From contig NC_041827.1 of the NCBI RefSeq assembly GCF_900964775.1, forward strand, positions 8,045,501 to 8,109,500: a stretch of 64,000 nt of DNA. The letters are read 5' to 3'. The position numbers and the translations under genes are program-made. The notes under the pieces are model-generated. The model was given only the letters and a program-made list of their open reading frames with translations, was not told the origin of the DNA and searched no databases. Below are positions 24,490 through 38,500 of this stretch, in pieces. The DNA comes from Scleropages formosus. Taxonomy: Eukaryota > Chordata > Actinopteri > Osteoglossiformes > Osteoglossidae. How positions within the stretch are numbered: position 1 is the first letter of the stretch; each line of letters begins with the position of its first letter.

Positions 24490-25560
24490 ATACTATTAGG
24501 TTGACTGCCAGTTAGCAGTATGTGTCAGCTTTTAAAAAAAGATAATTGTCACTTTGATATGTGTGTTTGCAATGTCATGTGAAGCAAAAAACAAGAGTCC
24601 CAAAGTGGTCAAATAATGGGTGCCTGAATTGCTGGTGCAGAGGTCACAAAAACTGCAAAATTATTTAATGTGTCAAGGGGAACAGTCTCAAAAGTACTGA
24701 TGGCATATGTAAAACATGAACGCATCGCATTGACAAAGAGGAAGTGGTCGTAAGTCAAAGCTCACTGACAGGGATGGACTGTATGTTGGGAGCTTCATAA
24801 GGACTGGGCTCCCATTCAGAAACCGCTTGTATCCAAGGCCAACGCACAAGGACACATCATGTGGTGTAAGGAGCACAACACCTGGATCCCTGAGCCATGA
24901 AAACAAGCAATATGCTCTGATGAGTCATCTGTCACCCCACTCCCTGTATCCGGATGGGTTTACGTTTGAAGAAAACCAAAGGATGCCTTCAAGCCACAAT
25001 GTCTGATGGCAAGTGTTAAACATGATGGACAATCTGTAATGGGAGCCATCTCCAGGGAGTCATGAGGTTCGATGATTGCTGTCTACTGACCATTGGCACA
25101 AACACTGTTTCCTCATGATGTTCCATTTTCCAGACTCATAACGCCTTCATATACACAGCTGAACAAATTCAAGAGTGGTTTCATGGACTCCCCAGTCAAC
25201 AGATCTCAACATCATTGAACCTTTACGGGAAGAGTGCAAAGTAGGTTCCTACTTCCTTCATCCCTCAAAGAACTACAAGCTTTTCTTCTTGAAGAATGGC
25301 ACAGTATCCCAGTGCACACATTTCAGAACTTGTATGACAGTATTCCAAGAAAGATCGAAGCTGTGCTGGAGCCAAAGAACAGAAGATTGTTGGATAAACT
25401 CCTTATTAGGTCCACATGGCATTATACTATTTCCATTACTTTGTTAAACCCCTCTATGTCACTGTTAAAACATAAACATCAAGCAGAGCAAATGCCATGG
25501 TGGCGATTATATGAGAAGACATTTTGATAAACTGTCTATAATAATTCCAACGCAGCAAAA
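24490..25560 (+). mobile_element. Tc1-like DNA transposon remnant (second family)
   Basis: Transposase fragments lie in order on the plus strand. The helix-turn-helix region reads [17 protein letters not shown] (about 24664-24720). Then come WCKEHNTWIPEP (about 24862-24897) and the first catalytic region SDESSVTPLPVSGWVYV (about 24915-24968). SVKHDGQSVMGAIS follows, then SWTPQSTDLNIIEPL (25181-25226) and the C-terminal KELQAFLLEEWHSIP to SIPRKIEAVLE (25264-25371). Reading frame shifts and stops separate these parts, so it is inactive. It is a different Tc1 subfamily from the copy at 6640-7537. Terminal repeats were not found, and the ends are approximate. Confidence 0.88.
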
Positions 25561-25739
25561 AGACAGTTTTGGAAGTAGGGCAACAGGTTGTGTTGTTTAT
25601 CGCTCTAGCCGCGCGGTCCTAAGGTTTCCCCTTCAAGGAGCAAGGTACTGACTAAGAAAAATAAGAACACCATGCTGTATAAATGGACAAATTACTGTAA
25701 AGATAACTATTTGACATCGTAAGTCCCCTGGTGTCGGGT

Positions 25740-26333
25740 TTGGAGAGACGACGAAGAGCGTTTGAGGCGCGCAGCGGCGTGTCTGATTGGTGACAAGGGC
25801 CGTGTGAGGACCAATGGAGAGGAGCGCGAGATGCGCGCGGTTCGCGCTGAGGCGGTCGGAGAAGGGCGTCGGAGGGAGCTCTTCCACTTCACCGTCTGCT
25901 GCCTCAACATCACGACGTGCCATTCATTTTATTACTTAGTTCACGTTCTCACACGGTTGTTTTCGTTAGTTCGTGTTCCCCCCCTAAAACTACCAGTGAG
26001 ACCCGGTCGGGTGTCGAACAGCAACGAGAAGTGAGTGCGGGGAGAAAGAAATGCGGGAAGTCTGACAGACTGAGACTGAGTGAGAGGACTACAGCCACGT
26101 TTGAAACTTTGAGGAAAAATAACCTCTGCTTAAACAACGGACAGTGAGTAATAAAGAGAAAAAGTGAGAGCTGGGAAAGCGGAAATTCTGTTGTTGAGAG
26201 CTGAACCAGGAGCACCGCTGAACGAAAAGCGAGGCTGATCGGACCCGAGTCTGTGTCAGTCAGTGTGTCTGCCGTCATGGTCCGCTGACTCCCTCCCTCC
26301 GTCCGTCCGTCTCCTGTGTCAATCAATGTGAGG
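25740..26333 (+). promoter_or_regulatory. erbb3: erbb3 promoter and 5' UTR
   Basis: A CpG-rich block directly upstream of the erbb3 ATG. Inverted CCAAT boxes occur at 25786-25790 (ATTGG) and a direct one at 25811-25815. No TATA box is evident. The transcription start is not resolved; the last few hundred bases before 26334 are probably 5' UTR. Confidence 0.65.
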
Positions 26334-29300
26334 ATGGTGACCCGTCGCCAGGTGTTTCGAACCCGGTTCAGGCTCTGCTTCGGACTGCTGTGCTTCCTGC
26401 AGGCGCGCGGCTCCCTTGCCGATACAGGTACGATACTGAGTGAGTGAGTCGAGTGTGTAACGCGCGCCTGCCACCTGTTCGCACTTAGCAGCCTCTCTTT
26501 TCCTCTTATAAACCGAATCGCTGCTCTCTCAGTTTCAATTTCAGCTGCACCCGGCTGCCTTGAGGCTTGACTTCACCACCAAAGCAGATCGCAGCCGTTT
26601 TGCTATTATCATTTACCCAGTCAAAGGCCAGCAGGGTAAAGTGCTGGAATTGAAGTAACTCACGTCGTTGGGCGTGTGGGAGAAACACACGCACAGGCAG
26701 CCTCTTTGCACAACCCGGTGGCGGCTCCAGTATGATCATAGCATATGTTCTTCACCTGCACACGATCGCAAAAAAATCTAATTCTACACGGTGATCTGCA
26801 TTAAAAATTATACTGTAAAATCAGTGAGGGAAAGTAACCTAGGAGGTAATGTTAAAAGATTATAGTAATTTGTTTGAGGGCAAATCGGGTTGGCTGAAAC
26901 ACCCCATCGTGTGTTCTGTTCCAGACTGATCAGTTATATTAAATCCAGATTTTTTATTTTTTTTAGTGTAGTGTGTCCAAGGTTGATAACTCATGCATTG
27001 TGAAAACAAAAGTAAGAAATAATACATTCTTTACTGAGTCTTGAAATGTTGCTTCCGCAAATGTTGTGTCAATGTTTTAGGTTTTCTTTAAAAATGTTAT
27101 TCATTATATCTTATCCACTAAAATCCATAAATAAGTGTAAACGGTGGTTTGAATGGCTTGAAGTTAGACGTTAACATCTAGGTTTTGTGTTTGGTTTATA
27201 AGATGATGCTTGTGTATGAAACATTTGGACAGCCGTTGGATTCGGTGTCCCCATTCAAGGTGGGTCTGTGTCCATGTACCTGGACAGCGTGCACCTGACA
27301 AGTTCTTTGAAGTGACAGAACCAGTTTTCTTCCTTTGCTGCCTACACTCAGCCGTTCTGATTTGGAGAGCAGCTTTTGTGGCTCACTTTTTTTTTTCTCT
27401 CTTTTTTTTTTTTTTTTTTCTTCCAAAACCTTTCGTAAGAGGCGGGATCTTTTCTCTCCAGACCTTTCAGAGAAAGGTGTGTCTGGGCTTATCTGACGGA
27501 GTGGCTGGCCTCGCTCCAGAGGAATCTGTGCTGCGTGTTCGGAGTTAGTCATTATGGGCGGGAGATGACCAGATTGCAATCAGTGCAACAGTTTGAACTT
27601 TGCCATGACTGCTGTCAATAAGGCTGCTGATATATACCAGGGTGCACAACAGGTGAACAAAACAGACCTGCCAGTGACTGATCAGTGTGCTGAAGGTCAC
27701 CAGTACCCAGAAATAAGAAGGGTGATGTAAACGGCAAATTACTTGCTTAACGAACACTGCAAAGAAAGATTTGGACAATAATGACTGAAGGGAAAATAAT
27801 GCAAAAGCATGTTAAATTTGGACTAATTTTAAATCAGAACTATGTCCCACCTACTAATCAAACATTGCATACCTGTGCTCTGTTTACTTGTAAGGAGGTA
27901 ACTGTTCTATATCGGACTACGTTCGAAGGAGTCTTTGCTTCCTTGTAGAGTCTCATTCCAGAAAGACAGCTCTTTTTATAGTTAGTCATGTATGATGTTA
28001 CCTTTTTGAGCAAACATGGTAACCATAAAAATAGAGCCTGAAGTAGCACCATCACAGTTCCATGTTTGTCAGCAATACGGACATGCTTCAGTACAAAGTT
28101 CCAACACTAACTGGGAGTTGGGGTTTGCTGTGGCAGTGCCATGTGTGTTTAGGGCTGATGGTTTGCGATGTGAATGTCCTTGGGTTCCCTCTTCTGCTGC
28201 AGTACCTTTGAACAAGGTACTTGTCTTGAATTACACCAGCAGGATTGCCTTGCTTATTGTGTAAAAGTAAGACGTAATAATGCCGCTTATTAGAATGTCC
28301 TCACAGGACTCTTTCATGAAACCATTGTAACTCTTTGTCAGGTGTCCCGAACTCGACTTGACCTAAACTTTATGTTACTTTGATGCACCCTGTCCTGCTG
28401 CAGTACTCCAACATTCTCTATTCTTCAGCTGCCATTTGCAGCGTAAGCATGTACTGGTTCATACTCTGTTTGTGACCCAGCAGGCATATTGATACCTATT
28501 AAAATGTTATCACTCTCATATACAGATTAACACATTTGCTCTGTTTGTTGCACTACTTCTGTTGCAGGCATGTTATTCTTGAAACTCACAATAACTGGTC
28601 ATTTTAATCTTACTTACTTTGACTTTTATAAGGCTTTGCATGATGAAAACATTGCTGTTCTAAATGTTGGCCTGCAAAAAATGTGGGGAAAGATATGTTT
28701 AGAGCAGTATGAAGGTCGTGAGTTGAAATTCCAGCCCTATGAAGTTAATCCCAGTCTTTATTTTAAAAATGAAATGTGTAAAAGCTGCAAGTCACCATTT
28801 GGGAGGGAATCTTGTTCTTTGCTTTTAACTGCAACTGGGAATCTGAAAAACACGACAGCCTGTTATTCTTGCTGCTTGCATTTTTCAAATTGCGTGGAGG
28901 CGAAACAAATGACCACAAAAAAAATTCATGGCAAACAACATTAGGTCAGAGACTCTGCTTCTCTGACTCTCCCATCAGTCATTGTTTCTCGTTATTCATT
29001 ACTGGCTCGGTTGCCAAATGTACTATGTTGTTTGTCTGGCTGGGGGCTGACTAGGTGTTTGTGCACATACGTGTTCATCGTAATGAGGCTCGACTGTGAG
29101 AATGAGTTTTACAGGTATGTGGTAATCTCTTGGTGAGTCAAGCCAAGTTTCTGTTTACTTGACTTGCTGTTTCTGTTGTTGCTTCAACAAGCTTGTTTTT
29201 CCCATCCCATTTTCTCCTTTTTTCTTCTTCTGCTCCTTTGTTTTCAGTTGGCAAATCTTGAAGTGGCGGAAGGGAAACAAATGAACTTGCACTGCTTGCA

Positions 29301-29481
29301 CAGGTGTCTGTTCAACTACCACCTGAGATGTTTCCTGCTCTGTTTACAGCCTCTGATGGCAGTTCTGGACAAAGAGGCCGTTTGAGTGAATGAGAGGGCT
29401 AGAGAATGGAGAGAGCTGGAAGGCTGGCTTTGGGCTCTGATGTAATACGGGGCATTTGTTTTCACCCCAGTCAGAATAGGG

Positions 29482-29522
<41 letters not shown>

Positions 29523-32500
29523 CGCGCGCACTAGCCCCTGGCCCAGCCTCATCCCACACACTCCTTCCCTCCACAGACTCCTCATGCCTCTTTTCCTCCC
29601 TTTTGGTCACCCTCTGTTGTCACCTTGTTATCTATTTGCACAATCTAAACACATACTACTTTTTTCAACGTTGTTTCTTTAGTCTGTCAATATTTGTTAT
29701 GAACAAATGAATGTGTGTGGTTATGTGAATGTATAGATCATAGATGTCGACATGATTTATTGTTTGTATGTCACTCAGGGTTTCCCAACATGGGTCAAAA
29801 AGTGAGTTACACTGATAGCATTTACTGCTATAAATGTGCTCTGGTATGGTCATATCTACTTGTACAGCTGTGATTGGTTGTCCAAAATAGAGAAAAGGAA
29901 GAATGAATGCTTATTCAAATTAAATACCTAATGAAAAATAGTTTCACACCATTTATTGCTTCTCATATGGTTTCCATGATAGAAAACAAAACCTGGAGGT
30001 ATTTCAAGCGATAAAATGTGAGTATACTGTTGTGAAGGGGGAGAATTATGATTCAGATGCTGGGTGTAACACTTTTAATCACAAGGGGATTATATTCTTT
30101 GTTTTTAAAAATAACCTCATATTTTACCAAATCTTATAAGTGGAAAGTTACAGAGATGGTGCGTGTGCATGTGCCTATGAGCAAACACCATGTTTATCTG
30201 ACCTTTTAAGAGTGTAATCCCTGAAAAACAGATATTGTGGGGAGTTCCTTGTGAGAGATGTTTTCAGGGTTTTCACTTTTTTTTTAAATGTATATCTGTT
30301 TTCAGAGTAAAACATGTTTTCTGGAGTAAAACTCTATTAAAATGAGTCATTGTGAAATCCCACAAGAATAGGAAAACAATCATATGTGTGTGAGTGCACA
30401 CCTGATACTATGGCTCTGTCATAGTTGGGTTATTGTCTTTTCTTTGAAAGCCAAGCCTACTGACACACACATACACACTTCAAACATTTCCAGTCCCTAA
30501 CCCTACTTGGAGTGGGCAAATACATCATGTTTCAAACAACTGCTTAGCCCAACGCACAGGAAAAAGGCCGTCCCTTTCCAGAATAAAGTCTTCACAAGCT
30601 GCTGCAAATATGTAGCTCTTTGTGGACTAGAGTCAATTTAAACATGTTAAATTTAAATTGTTGCATTCAACCATCTCAGGGTGTCCCTCTGTGGTTATAA
30701 AGGTGGTATGCAGGTTTTGCTGTTGGGGGAAAAAATAAAAAGCACTGTCTTTACAGTTTCTCCTTGGTTTTACAAGCTGAAGGTCCCAAGTGTGTCCCGT
30801 CTAACAATGGAAGGGTGTACAACACTTGTTGAAAGATTTAGCCATTTGTCATTTTTCATTAGGAATCTTTCCTCTCTTGGTGTCCTCTTAGTGGGTTGTT
30901 CAAAATGTTACTTTATTGGTCTGCATGTCTATTTTAAGCAGACCCACATTTTTCCTCAGTTGTGAATAAATGCCACTAGTGAAGTAAGACACACAACAGC
31001 AGCTTATCTCACAAAGCGTACCTGGAAAATTGGTGCTTGTCTTCTTCAACTGGAGAAACAGGTCTTTAAAAGGGGCTCATAAACTGCTTTAGTGCCTTCG
31101 TTGTCAGGTGCCGGCACCAGCTAAACCCAACAGGGAAATACTTGCTTATATCTTGATTTTTAAAAAAAAAACTCTCCTCCACGCCTCAGTTCTAAAGACA
31201 CTTCCTTTTCTGCATGTACTTGTCCACACACTGTATATAGCAGCACTTAATAGCCCTTTTTCAAGGTCTTCCAAAGGCAACTGAGCGCAGAGGACAAGGC
31301 CACAGGAATAAACCCTAACATAGTACTGAGTAGCAACAAGGTGGGCTTAGGCTCATCGTGTGTGAAAGAGGACCTAAAAACATGTTCAGAGTGAACACTG
31401 AACCAAGCGTACTGTTTCACTGCAGTGTGTAAAGGCAGCGGTGTCTGCATGCAACAGTCTTTCTGAAATTCCGTACAAAGACCTCATGTACTTTAATACC
31501 TTTAGACAAAAGATTATAAGGAGATTAAATTATTGGCACAACACACATTGTTCATGTGAAATTACGCATTGTTTTACACATTTCTCTTATATAGTAACTT
31601 TTAGTAAGAAATGTGCGTGCGTTATGTAACTCTAACATGAGCACATTGAATAATATTTGCTGCCACCCAATGGCATATAACCAGATGCTGCTATTTGGGT
31701 TTTAAATGCTCTACATGTCCCGAGGATTTGTGACTTTGTGCAGGAAAGAGTTTGAGTAGTTTTCTTCAAAAGTAAAAATTACAGAAGATCATACTGATTA
31801 TATGTATCAGTATGTATATTTGGTGTTTGTTTGCACGTCCACCTTGGTATAGCATTAAGGACGGTGCACTTCATTCCAAAGCTCAGCAATAAAATTTCCC
31901 TCGTGCCCCATAAAGTTTGCACAATTACGACCTTTTCCCTGGAGACAATCAATACACTGCTGCCTTGCTTGCTTCATTGCTGTGTCTGTGTGTTGGAATG
32001 CATACAAGGGTTTTCATGTAGGTCAGTGGGTTTACGTCGTTTCACCAATAATAACCGATAATGGAGGCAAGCAGAAAATTAAGATAATTAAGATACCCCT
32101 TTTGGGTTCTTTTAATGTAAAGCAAATGAACATTTATATAGCGCTCTGAAGCTGTCTATAGCTTGCCTCCATGTACTTTCTGCCTCTGTAGGGGGTATTT
32201 TAGCAGTCAGCCAGCTTTTGGGTGTTTCAGTGACTGCCCCCACACTAGCGGTTCCAGGGCCCTTACTCACTATTCTTTAACCGCTCGGCTGCACATTAAC
32301 ACAGGCAGCTGCAGCCTAAGGGAATCCAGGTGAGGAGCCATGGATAGGTCCTCCACAGTTGTAACACACAATCTTTTGCAGAAGGGACTGGAGGATGGTC
32401 GTCTTTTTCTCTTGTACATTTTCTCTTTTTAAAGAGCCATTGTGGGGAGTGGAGGTGCTTCCTGTTTAGTTGGTAGGTTCTAGGAAGGGTGTCAAGATTG

Positions 32501-35500
32501 GTAAGCAGGTATGTGTTCTCTTTGAGCTGGCTGGGCACTTATCCCTGATTAGAGTGCTTGCCCTCATTACTGGTAAATGCTGTTGGTGGTCTGTATGCCA
32601 CATTTTCACGTAATTGTGCAGTAACACTTAATTGTGCAATTTTTGAACAGTGTCTTGTCATGTTATGGACACACAAAAGCTCGAATGTCCACTGTGGCCC
32701 ACAGTAGACACTTAATATTCATTGAAGTGTTGAATGGATTATGATACATTCCTCTAACATGTGGACGATGTAAACAGATTTCAGTGGCCGTGGCCAAGTC
32801 TGAATGCCTTAGACAAGGATGGACAGCACTTTTAATTTCTCTCTTCCTCTCCTCAGTGGCAATATGCACTGGCACCCAGAATTCCCTGAGCACGAGCGGT
32901 GGCTCCGAGGAGCAGTATAACATCACTAAGAAGCTTTACAGTGGCTGCGAGATTGTCATGGGCAACCTGGAGATCACCCATATGGAACAGAGCCGTGACT
33001 TCTCTTTCCTGCAGGTGAGGGAGAGGCTCTACCTACTAACCGTTGGCAAGGGAGGGTGGGCAGTGTAGAAGATGAAATGGCACCATGACTCCAGAAATAC
33101 CTCTGTGTTACCACCTTGATATGTGTATTCTTTAACTGTCAATAATATGATTTGCCTACTATGCAAAATTACCCCTGTGGGGGCTATGGGGTCCAAACAC
33201 CACACACAAAAGTAGATGTAGCATCATTGGATCATTTTGCTATGTATCGCTGTTAGGCAGCCCCATGCTGTAGTTTTGTGATGTAATTGCTAAGTGTAAT
33301 GAGAGTACATGATTAAGTGTGGGACAGTGAGGTAATTAGTATAAGATATGGAGGGACAGCAAAACTGTGTTGTATGGATAGCATTGTGATACTCTGGTCT
33401 TTCATGACTACCATGTTTGTTGCCTTTCACCATAATTTCTGTCTCGTCTTTGCTTGCCCTTGTTCAGTCCATCCGGGAAGTCACTGGCTATATCCTCATC
33501 GCCATCAACGAGTTCTCCTACTTGCCCCTTGAGCAGCTGAGGGTGATCCGGGGCACCAACCTTTACGAGGGCCGCTTTGCCCTGGCCATATTTGTCAACT
33601 ACAAAATGGATGGTCCACAGGGCCTCCAGGAACTGGGCTTCACACACCTCACTGGTGAGAGATGATTGTTTTCTTCTCTGGTTTTGTCTGTTTCCCTAGG
33701 GGACCAGGGCCTGTTCTCCATTTTTGGAACAGTTAAGGGAAGAAAAAAATCAATAGCTGTAAATGCACGATACCTGTCTTAGGACTGTTCCTGTATTTCT
33801 GAAGTGATTTTAGCTTTAACATATCCTAGTGCCATTCACCTGTTTCCTATGCATGTCAAAACACTTTAAAGGGATCACTCCTCATGGCTCATACCAGTGT
33901 TGGAAAACACTTTTAAAACCACAAATGATCTATGAACTGAAAGAAGGCCACACCCCTTCACTACTATGCAAGTGCCATGAATGCCAGTAATTGTGTGTGG
34001 GAGGTTGAATAGCAAGTGCACTGGGCCGGGCTGCCTGCACGTACTCTGACGCCCCTGTGGCGCTACCACTCCTTCCAAATACTTGTATAAAGGTGTGCAG
34101 TCAGCCTGGAGGGAAGAGCAGGTCATGCAGTTTGGAGGGGGGTTTCCCTGAAACCAAATCTTGTGGAAAATACCTGGAACTGATTTTAATGCGAAACCCC
34201 TGTGACTTGTTTTAATAGGGGGAAAAAGGGAACTTGTGCCACATGTGAAATGTTCTGTTGCAACTGTATATTGCAGCAAGTCTTCGCACATTTCTAGTAT
34301 ATTCTGCTCATTAGGACATGCCTTAGCTTGTTTTGTATATTGCCTACATCAGAGAGTGTGGCACTCTCTGGTTCTGTTATGTCTGTGTGTCCACAGGTTT
34401 CTCTTTCCTCTTCTCACCCCATTTGCATTTATATGCCTCTTTCCCCACACCCCCACAGAGATCCTCAGGGGGGGAGTCCAGATCATACGCAACAAGTACC
34501 TGAAATATGCTCCCAGGGTGAACTGGGCCGACATTGTGCAAGACAGTTCCGCTGATATTATAATTGAGGAGAACGGCATTGATGGTGAGTCAGAGAAGAG
34601 GGGAGGAGAGATGGGACTAGTGAGAAGAACTGGCAGTAGAGAATGAGGTTGAGATAACCTGTATGACAAGGATGTGAAGACCTGGAGAAGGGTCAGGTAA
34701 ACCCGGAGGAAAAACAGAACTGCTGCTTGGCTAAGTTTTCAAACAATTTGTTCTTTGAGCACTGTCCCCATTAACCTCCTACCCCAAAAGGTCCCAGAGC
34801 CACTGTGTTTCCACTAGTAGTAACATCACAGAAATGGCTGTGGATTAACAAAAACTGAAATTAACATGTTTCTGTGTACATGAACTCATGGTATTTATGG
34901 GGTGAAAATTCAGTTATAAATAATGCCATGTTTTAGGTACTTTTTTTAATTGAGTCATTACTAAAGATACACAGATGTGCTAAGAAAATTATTGAAAGCA
35001 TACCAAAAATTACCAACAAATGGTAGAGGTTAAAAGAAATTTGTGCCAAAGGGGTGTGTGTGAGACACACACACTGTCTGAAACTGCTTGACCCGAGCAA
35101 GGTCACAGCGAACTGGAGCCTAACCCAGCAACACAGGGCGCAAGGCTGGAGGGGGAGGGGACACACCCAGGATGGGATGCCAGTCCATCACAAGGCACTC
35201 CAAGCAGGACTCAAACCCACCAAAGAGCAGGACCTGGCCAAGCCTGCCGCGCTACCACACCTCCCTCGGGTGTGAAACATTATTGTGCAATTTTATTACT
35301 ATCGTGACGACCCGCATTTCTCAGAGTTTGGGTGGGAAACAGACCTGTTTTAAATAGATTGTGAGTAAGATGTAAATGCTTCAACCACTGGGGGGACTTA
35401 GAGAGAAAATGTTTGCCAGTGGGATGGAGGGAGAAAGCCTCGGGGGTGGTAAGCAGGCTGGGAAGGCTGACTTGAGGCGCGGGTCCTTGAGGAAAAGGTG

Positions 35501-38500
35501 TTCTCGGACCAAGAGCATTATTTCCTTGTGTGCCGGTCTTCAAATAAATGTTTGTAATGAGCACTGCCTGTGTGTCCTTCTTTCCCCCATTTGAACCCAG
35601 AGCGCTGTATGCCACACTATTATTATAGATGTATTATTTAAAACTGTTTTAATAGTTTGTTTTTAAGACTTTGTGCAACAAATTTTAAGAAGTAATGCAA
35701 AGCTCCTGATGTAATTCTTAAAACCAGCAATGTTATTTTCACCTCATTGTTTGAATGAACAGCTGGTAAATGTATCCTAACAGTGTTATGCTTTTTTTGT
35801 CTTAAAAAAGGCCCTTATTACAATGTGTTTCCCTTGTGGTGGTGATGCTGCTGATCAAATGCCGTTCTTCTTTTCAGTGAAGTGTGATCCAGCCTGTCAG
35901 GGACACTGCTGGGGTCCTGGGAAAGATAAATGCCAAACCTGTAAGTCTTTTTTTTTTTTTTTTTTTTTTTTTTGTTCCTGCTTTTCTCTGTCTCTTCTTA
36001 AGCATTTTGATCAAAGTATGCATGAAAAGAAAGTTACCGCGGTCTCTATGCCAGCCTCATGCCTTGTTCTGTATCTGACAGTGACAAAGACGATATGCGC
36101 TCCGCAGTGCAATGGGCGCTGCTTCGGGACGCAGCCCAGCGATTGTTGCCATGTGGAATGTGCAGGGGGCTGCACTGGACCTCACAATACTGACTGCTTT
36201 GTGAGTGGGCTTGTGCCGCTGCCTGTGGTGCCCTCAGCATTCTGACATGCACACCACACACATTGTACACACCATACACACATCCTCCCCTAACAAACCT
36301 AAATGCATGGTGTAATGTATTCATCTATGATTTTACATTGAAAGTGGACTGTGTTTGACACATTGATAGAGCATCAGTGATAAAATGGTATAGATATAAT
36401 AAAACACATCAAAATAAATGTAAACTCTTTGTAAAGTGTGTAATGTACCTGTGTTTATTGGACATCTGTAGGACATGTAAATCAGTTACTTAATGTTTGT
36501 CTCTATGTATGTATGAATTCCGACTGTAAAAACATTGTATTTATTTAACAGGCTTGCAGTCAATTCAATGACTCTGGTGCTTGTGTCCTGCATTGTCCTG
36601 AGACACTCATCTACAACAAGCACACCTTCCAGCTGGAGCCAAACCCTAATGCCAAGTATCAATATGGCTCCATTTGCGTGTCTCAGTGTCCCAGTGAGTA
36701 CTGTATATTTCTGAGTACTCTGAGTCACCATATGAATGCTCGCTGTGTGTCTGTGTATGAGTACTGGCCCTTTCAGTCTTTTTCGATAAGTACTCGCATT
36801 ATTTCTGTGTGTGTTAATGAGTTATGACTGTACCACTGTAAATAGTGATATTGTAACTGTGCCCCAGTGAGTACTGATTATATCTCAAGTATAATCTTTT
36901 GTATATTTGGTAATAACAATATACCTCTGCTGTGATAGGGACTGCTTGCATTGTGAAGTCAATTGCTGTCTTCTGATATGATTAAACATCTAAATCCAGT
37001 AGGATTTTAGTTCTCATTGATTGTAAATATTGAAGTTTGTTTGAGAAACAGGTTTGTAGGGGAAGCTCACCAGTAGATCTGGCAGGTCTGTCTTTACTTC
37101 CTTTCAAATGTTCAAATCCCTGATCCTCTTTTCCCAGCAAACTTTGTGGTGGATGGGAGCTCTTGTGTGAGCAGCTGCCCCTCTGACAAGAAGGAGGTTG
37201 AGAAGAATGGGGTGAAGAAGTGTGAGCCATGTGAAGGCCTGTGCCCCAAAGGTATCCTCTTCACACAGACACCTGGCCAAAGAAAGTTCCAGGACACACT
37301 CCATCACATCAGTGCCAAAATGTTGCACCCATTTTTACTGATATGATCACGTTATAATGTATTCGGTGGTTACATGCTTATTGTTTGTGTATCTAATACA
37401 CATAACCGAACCTGAATAGTAAACCAAGCCAAAGTGATGAGCACAGTATTACAGTAATGATGTATTTCATATTGAAGGGTAGTTTTAAAGGTAGTTTGAA
37501 GGTATTATCGGGTAAATCAAATAGTTTTAGGTAATCAGCACAATAAAATTAAATGTAACCATTTCTAAGAAGGAAAATCATTTTTGAAAAGTGACTTTCA
37601 GAAAAGGATTTACAATGGTAACATATTATACAATTATTAATGTAGTGGTGTTAATGTTAATTATATTAATGAATGAAAGACTGTCAGTGTCTACAGCTTT
37701 TGAATTTTTCATCTCTCCAGCTTGCAAGGGAACTGGCTCCAGCAACAGACAGACTGTTAACTCTGAAAACATAGACAGCTTCATCAACTGCACCAAGATC
37801 CAGGGCAGCCTACACTTCCTCACCACAGGGATCACAGGGTAAATCATGGGGTCTTGTGTACCCTGCTGAACGTAGTGTCCACAATCAGCATTGGTAGTGG
37901 CATTCTCTCTCTCTCTCTCTCTCACACACTCACTCACTCACTCACTCTTAATGACTTTCTCTACAGCGATCCCTATCACAACATCTCAGCTCTTGATCCT
38001 GAAAAGTTGAATGTCTTCCGCACTGTTCAGGAAATTACAGGTAACTGTGTGTGGCCAGCAGTGTGTGCATGTGATTCTGGGCATTTAGGGATTTGCATGT
38101 CTACTTCTGTGTGCCAGGCTTCCTATGTGATTGTCACACTAACATGTCTTCCCACAGAAATCCTGAGTATCCAGTCATGGCCCAAAGAGTTCACTGACCT
38201 CTCTGTGTTCTCCAACCTTACCACCATACAAGGAAGATCTCTGTACAAGTAAGGCCGTGTCATTCAAACAGTCTGTCTGTCAGGTTCCTGTCTTCCTTTA
38301 TGCTCCCTCTTCCGTGATGGTCTCTCACATGTTCATATGTGTCCTTCATACGTTTAAATTTATTTAGCAGATGCTTTTCTCCAAAGTGGCATACATCTAA
38401 AAAAATACAAAGAACACATTACATCAGTAGAAGGAGAGACTTGGATGCTGACACATGATTCTAAACTGTAGTTAATTTGACACATTCTACCATCTGAACC

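Larger units (their letters stand above)
26428..32856 (+). other. erbb3 intron 1 (6.4 kb)
   Basis: Non-coding. It holds T-runs (27389-27420), a decayed SINE (28150-28262) and a TG/CG microsatellite (29483-29529). Open frames inside, such as 28570-28944, are chance readings. Large first introns in receptor genes often carry enhancers, but nothing specific is visible. Confidence 0.7.

Noticed and set aside
28570-28944. 124-codon frame in erbb3 intron 1
   Set aside because: No similarity to known domains and biased composition. Chance frame in AT-rich intron.
35380-35640. Possible remnant of an LTR-type element in erbb3 intron 4
   Set aside because: Only an AATAAA-bearing GC-rich patch is seen, with no paired terminal repeat, primer-binding site or protein remnant.
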